Part shown: positions 4,951 to 6,125 of the stretch, in pieces
How positions within the stretch are numbered: position 1 is the first letter of the stretch
Layout of the letters: each line of letters opens with the position of its first letter
Notes under the pieces: model-generated
Database searches by the model: none
Seen by the model: the letters and a program-made list of their open reading frames with translations, nothing else
Told to the model about the DNA's origin: nothing
Program-made: the position numbers and the translations under genes
Assembly (NCBI GenBank): GCA_007129635.1
Contig: SKVE01000250.1
Location: 1 to 6,125 of the forward strand
Reading direction: 5' to 3'
DNA: 6,125 nucleotides
DNA from: Planctomycetaceae bacterium
GTDB lineage: Bacteria; Planctomycetota; Planctomycetia; Pirellulales; Pirellulaceae

Positions 4951-5703
4951 ATGTCTCGCCGTCGCGTCCATGATTCGGTCTTCGACGAACCGCATATGCG
5001 GGCGACCGCTGGGCCGGTCCCTCCGCCATCGCAACCACCCATAGAACCGGCGGACGTTATCCGTAGCGAGTCGCCGCTGGATTCGGTTTGGAACGAGCCG
5101 GCGATGGCGGTACAGAACGCTGCGGCGGGTTCAGGGGCGGATGCGCCGTACGCTCGATGGTTGGTCGAAGGCCGAGCCCGGTACGGCTGGGGACGCAGTT
5201 GGCTTGTCACTTTGGGACTGATGTTGGCCGCCGGACCCTTAGCGTTGCTCAGCGCGTTTTGGGGAGCCGGTCAGACATGGTTCAGTGTCCTGGCACTGAC
5301 GGTCTTCGGGCCGTTGGTGGAAGAGATGGGCAAGATCATGGCGGCGCTGGTGACCGTCGAAAAATGGCCTTTTGCATTTCGCAGTGCGTGGCAGATCATC
5401 GTCTGCTGTGCAGTGGGCGGTGCCGTGTTTGCCGTCATCGAAAACCTGCTGTATCTGCACGTCTACGTGCGCGAGCCGTCGGCCGAGCTGATCTATTGGC
5501 GCTGGACGGTGTGTACGGCCCTGCATGTCGGATGCAGCCTGATCGCTGCCTGGGGCGTGGTTCACGTCTGGAAGGACGTCTGGCAACATCATCGACCGCC
5601 ACGTGTCGAGCTGGGTTATCCGTTCTGGATGACGGCGATCGTGATTCACGGGGTCTACAACGCGTTCGCCCTGATGTTCGAGATGCTGGTGTCACCGTTC
5701 TGA
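4951..5703 (+). CDS. PrsW-family intramembrane glutamic protease
   Basis: A 250-residue membrane protein with PrsW-family hallmarks. E124-E125-M-G-K128 follows the family's EExxK pattern at the end of a membrane helix. F-A-V-I-E164-N165-L-L-Y168 fits the second conserved motif, A-L-H192 fits the conserved His, and I-H233-G-V-Y-N237 fits the last. PrsW of Bacillus subtilis cleaves the anti-sigma factor RsiW within or near the membrane; no sigma or anti-sigma gene lies here, so the substrate is unknown. About five membrane segments are visible (roughly 84-104, 109-135, 144-170, 186-208 and 224-246). The first 80 residues are polar, Pro- and Ala-rich and probably disordered. They contain a duplicated motif, D-S-V-F-D-E-P-H-M (8-16) and D-S-V-W-N-E-P-A-M (44-52). 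A GAGGAG (4933-4938) lies upstream of the ATG, at a rather long 12-base spacing. It is the last gene of the likely operon with the two YbjQ-like genes. Confidence 0.9.
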   Translation: MSRRRVHDSVFDEPHMRATAGPVPPPSQPPIEPADVIRSESPLDSVWNEPAMAVQNAAAGSGADAPYARWLVEGRARYGWGRSWLVTLGLMLAAGPLALLSAFWGAGQTWFSVLALTVFGPLVEEMGKIMAALVTVEKWPFAFRSAWQIIVCCAVGGAVFAVIENLLYLHVYVREPSAELIYWRWTVCTALHVGCSLIAAWGVVHVWKDVWQHHRPPRVELGYPFWMTAIVIHGVYNAFALMFEMLVSPF

Positions 5704-5761
5704 AACAGACGTTCCGCGTCCGATGTTATTCGGGCGGACAAGACGATACACTGATATCTGG

Positions 5762-5790
5762 TTGACTGGAGTTTGCCCTTTGATTTTCAT
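5762..5790 (+). promoter_or_regulatory. Possible sigma-70-like promoter for the DUF1349-like gene
   Basis: TTGACT (5762-5767, five of six to consensus) is followed after 17 bp by TTTCAT (5785-5790, four of six to consensus). Transcription would begin near 5797, leaving about 14 bases before the ATG at 5811, with the Shine-Dalgarno at the very start of the mRNA. The location between two same-strand genes 107 bp apart fits a separate promoter. Confidence 0.33.
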
Positions 5791-5797
5791 CTGCCCT

Positions 5798-5802
5798 AGG
5801 AG
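5798..5802 (+). promoter_or_regulatory. Strong Shine-Dalgarno setting the start at 5811
   Basis: AGGAG lies 8 bases before ATG 5811. It is the best ribosome-binding site in the window and favours 5811 over the in-frame ATG at 5823. Confidence 0.7.
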
Positions 5803-5810
5803 TCTGAATC

Positions 5811-6125
5811 ATGAGATGCACGATGTTGGCGCTGGTGGCCCTGATGCTGTTTCCGTGGACGTCCGCGGCCGCTGAGGCGGAGGTTGTTTTCGAAGATGCC
5901 CTGGCCGAAAAGATGGACGATGGCTGGTCGTGGCTCCGCGAGGATCCGGACGCCTGGCGTTCGAAAGACGAAGGCTTGGAAATCCGCGTCCAGCCCGGCA
6001 ATGCGGCCACCGTCCGCAACGCACTGGTGCGTACCGCACCGGATCGCCAGCAGGGAAAATTTGCCATCGACGTGACGGTCACCAACCACACACTGCCCAC
6101 GATCCAGTATGAACAGGCGGGAATC
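5811..6125 (+). CDS. Secreted DUF1349-like protein, N-terminal part (runs off the window)
   Basis: The frame is open from ATG 5811 to the last base, giving 105 residues without a stop, so the gene is cut by the window edge. Residues 1 to about 21 form a signal peptide (M-R-C-T, a hydrophobic core, then W-T-S-A-A-A), so the product is exported. The mature part has F-E-D-A-L, then D-D-G-W-S-W-L-R-E-D-P-D-A-W-R, then D-E-G-L-E-I-R-V, L-V-R-T-A-P, F-A-I-D-V-T-V-T and finally Y-E-Q-A-G-I. This order is typical of DUF1349 proteins, a concanavalin A-like beta-sandwich family that also occurs at the C-terminus of some beta-xylosidases. In planctomycetes such proteins may bind glycans, but no enzyme activity can be claimed from this fragment. 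The gene appears to be transcribed separately from the PrsW-like gene. Confidence 0.85.
   Translation, partial: MRCTMLALVALMLFPWTSAAAEAEVVFEDALAEKMDDGWSWLREDPDAWRSKDEGLEIRVQPGNAATVRNALVRTAPDRQQGKFAIDVTVTNHTLPTIQYEQAGI

Noticed and set aside
5718..5739. Hairpin GTCCG/CGGAC after the PrsW-like gene as a terminator
   Set aside because: The stem is only 5 bp with a 12-base loop, and no T-tract follows.

Overview
The window reads as chromosomal DNA from a planctomycete, probably of the Pirellulales type. This is inferred from protein style, not from a search. The signs are a long lipoprotein with a degenerate transglutaminase-like core, a secreted protein with a CX4CH haem-type motif and a DPFDxExFNRR-like tail, a secreted DUF1349-type protein, moderately high GC, roomy intergenic spaces, and several genes without a clear Shine-Dalgarno sequence. 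No tRNA, rRNA, CRISPR array, insertion sequence or phage gene is visible.

Layout. Positions 1-166 are non-coding and repeat-rich: a run of about ten 7-bp units, then short CCAAGCA repeats on either side of a perfect 8-bp hairpin. Positions 167-2017 (minus strand) encode a large lipoprotein with a transglutaminase-like core lacking the catalytic Cys and His, and a TPR-like C-terminus. Positions 2018-2797 form a 780-bp divergent intergenic region without a convincing protein gene. It holds two strong hairpins (2327-2376 and 2439-2530), the second followed by a T-rich tract, so it may encode an unrecognised small RNA or a structured leader. Positions 2798-3898 (plus) encode a secreted protein with a TPR-like segment and a CX4CH motif.

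Positions 4041-5703 (plus) look like a three-gene operon: a soluble YbjQ/DUF74 protein, a membrane-anchored second YbjQ-like protein, and a PrsW-type intramembrane glutamic protease. The protease has an N-terminal tail carrying a duplicated D-S-V-[FW]-[DN]-E-P-x-M motif. Spacers of 38 and 23 bp and a shared strand suggest co-expression. A secreted DUF1349-like (concanavalin A-like fold) gene starts at 5811 with a good Shine-Dalgarno and runs off the window.

How the genes work together. The YbjQ/YbjQ/PrsW cluster is the most system-like unit. A membrane protease encoded beside a membrane-anchored YbjQ protein and its soluble paralogue could be an envelope-stress or membrane-protein quality-control module, but no substrate, sigma factor or anti-sigma factor is visible here. 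The lipoprotein, the CX4CH protein and the DUF1349-like protein are all predicted to be exported. Apart from that, no functional link between them can be read from the sequence.
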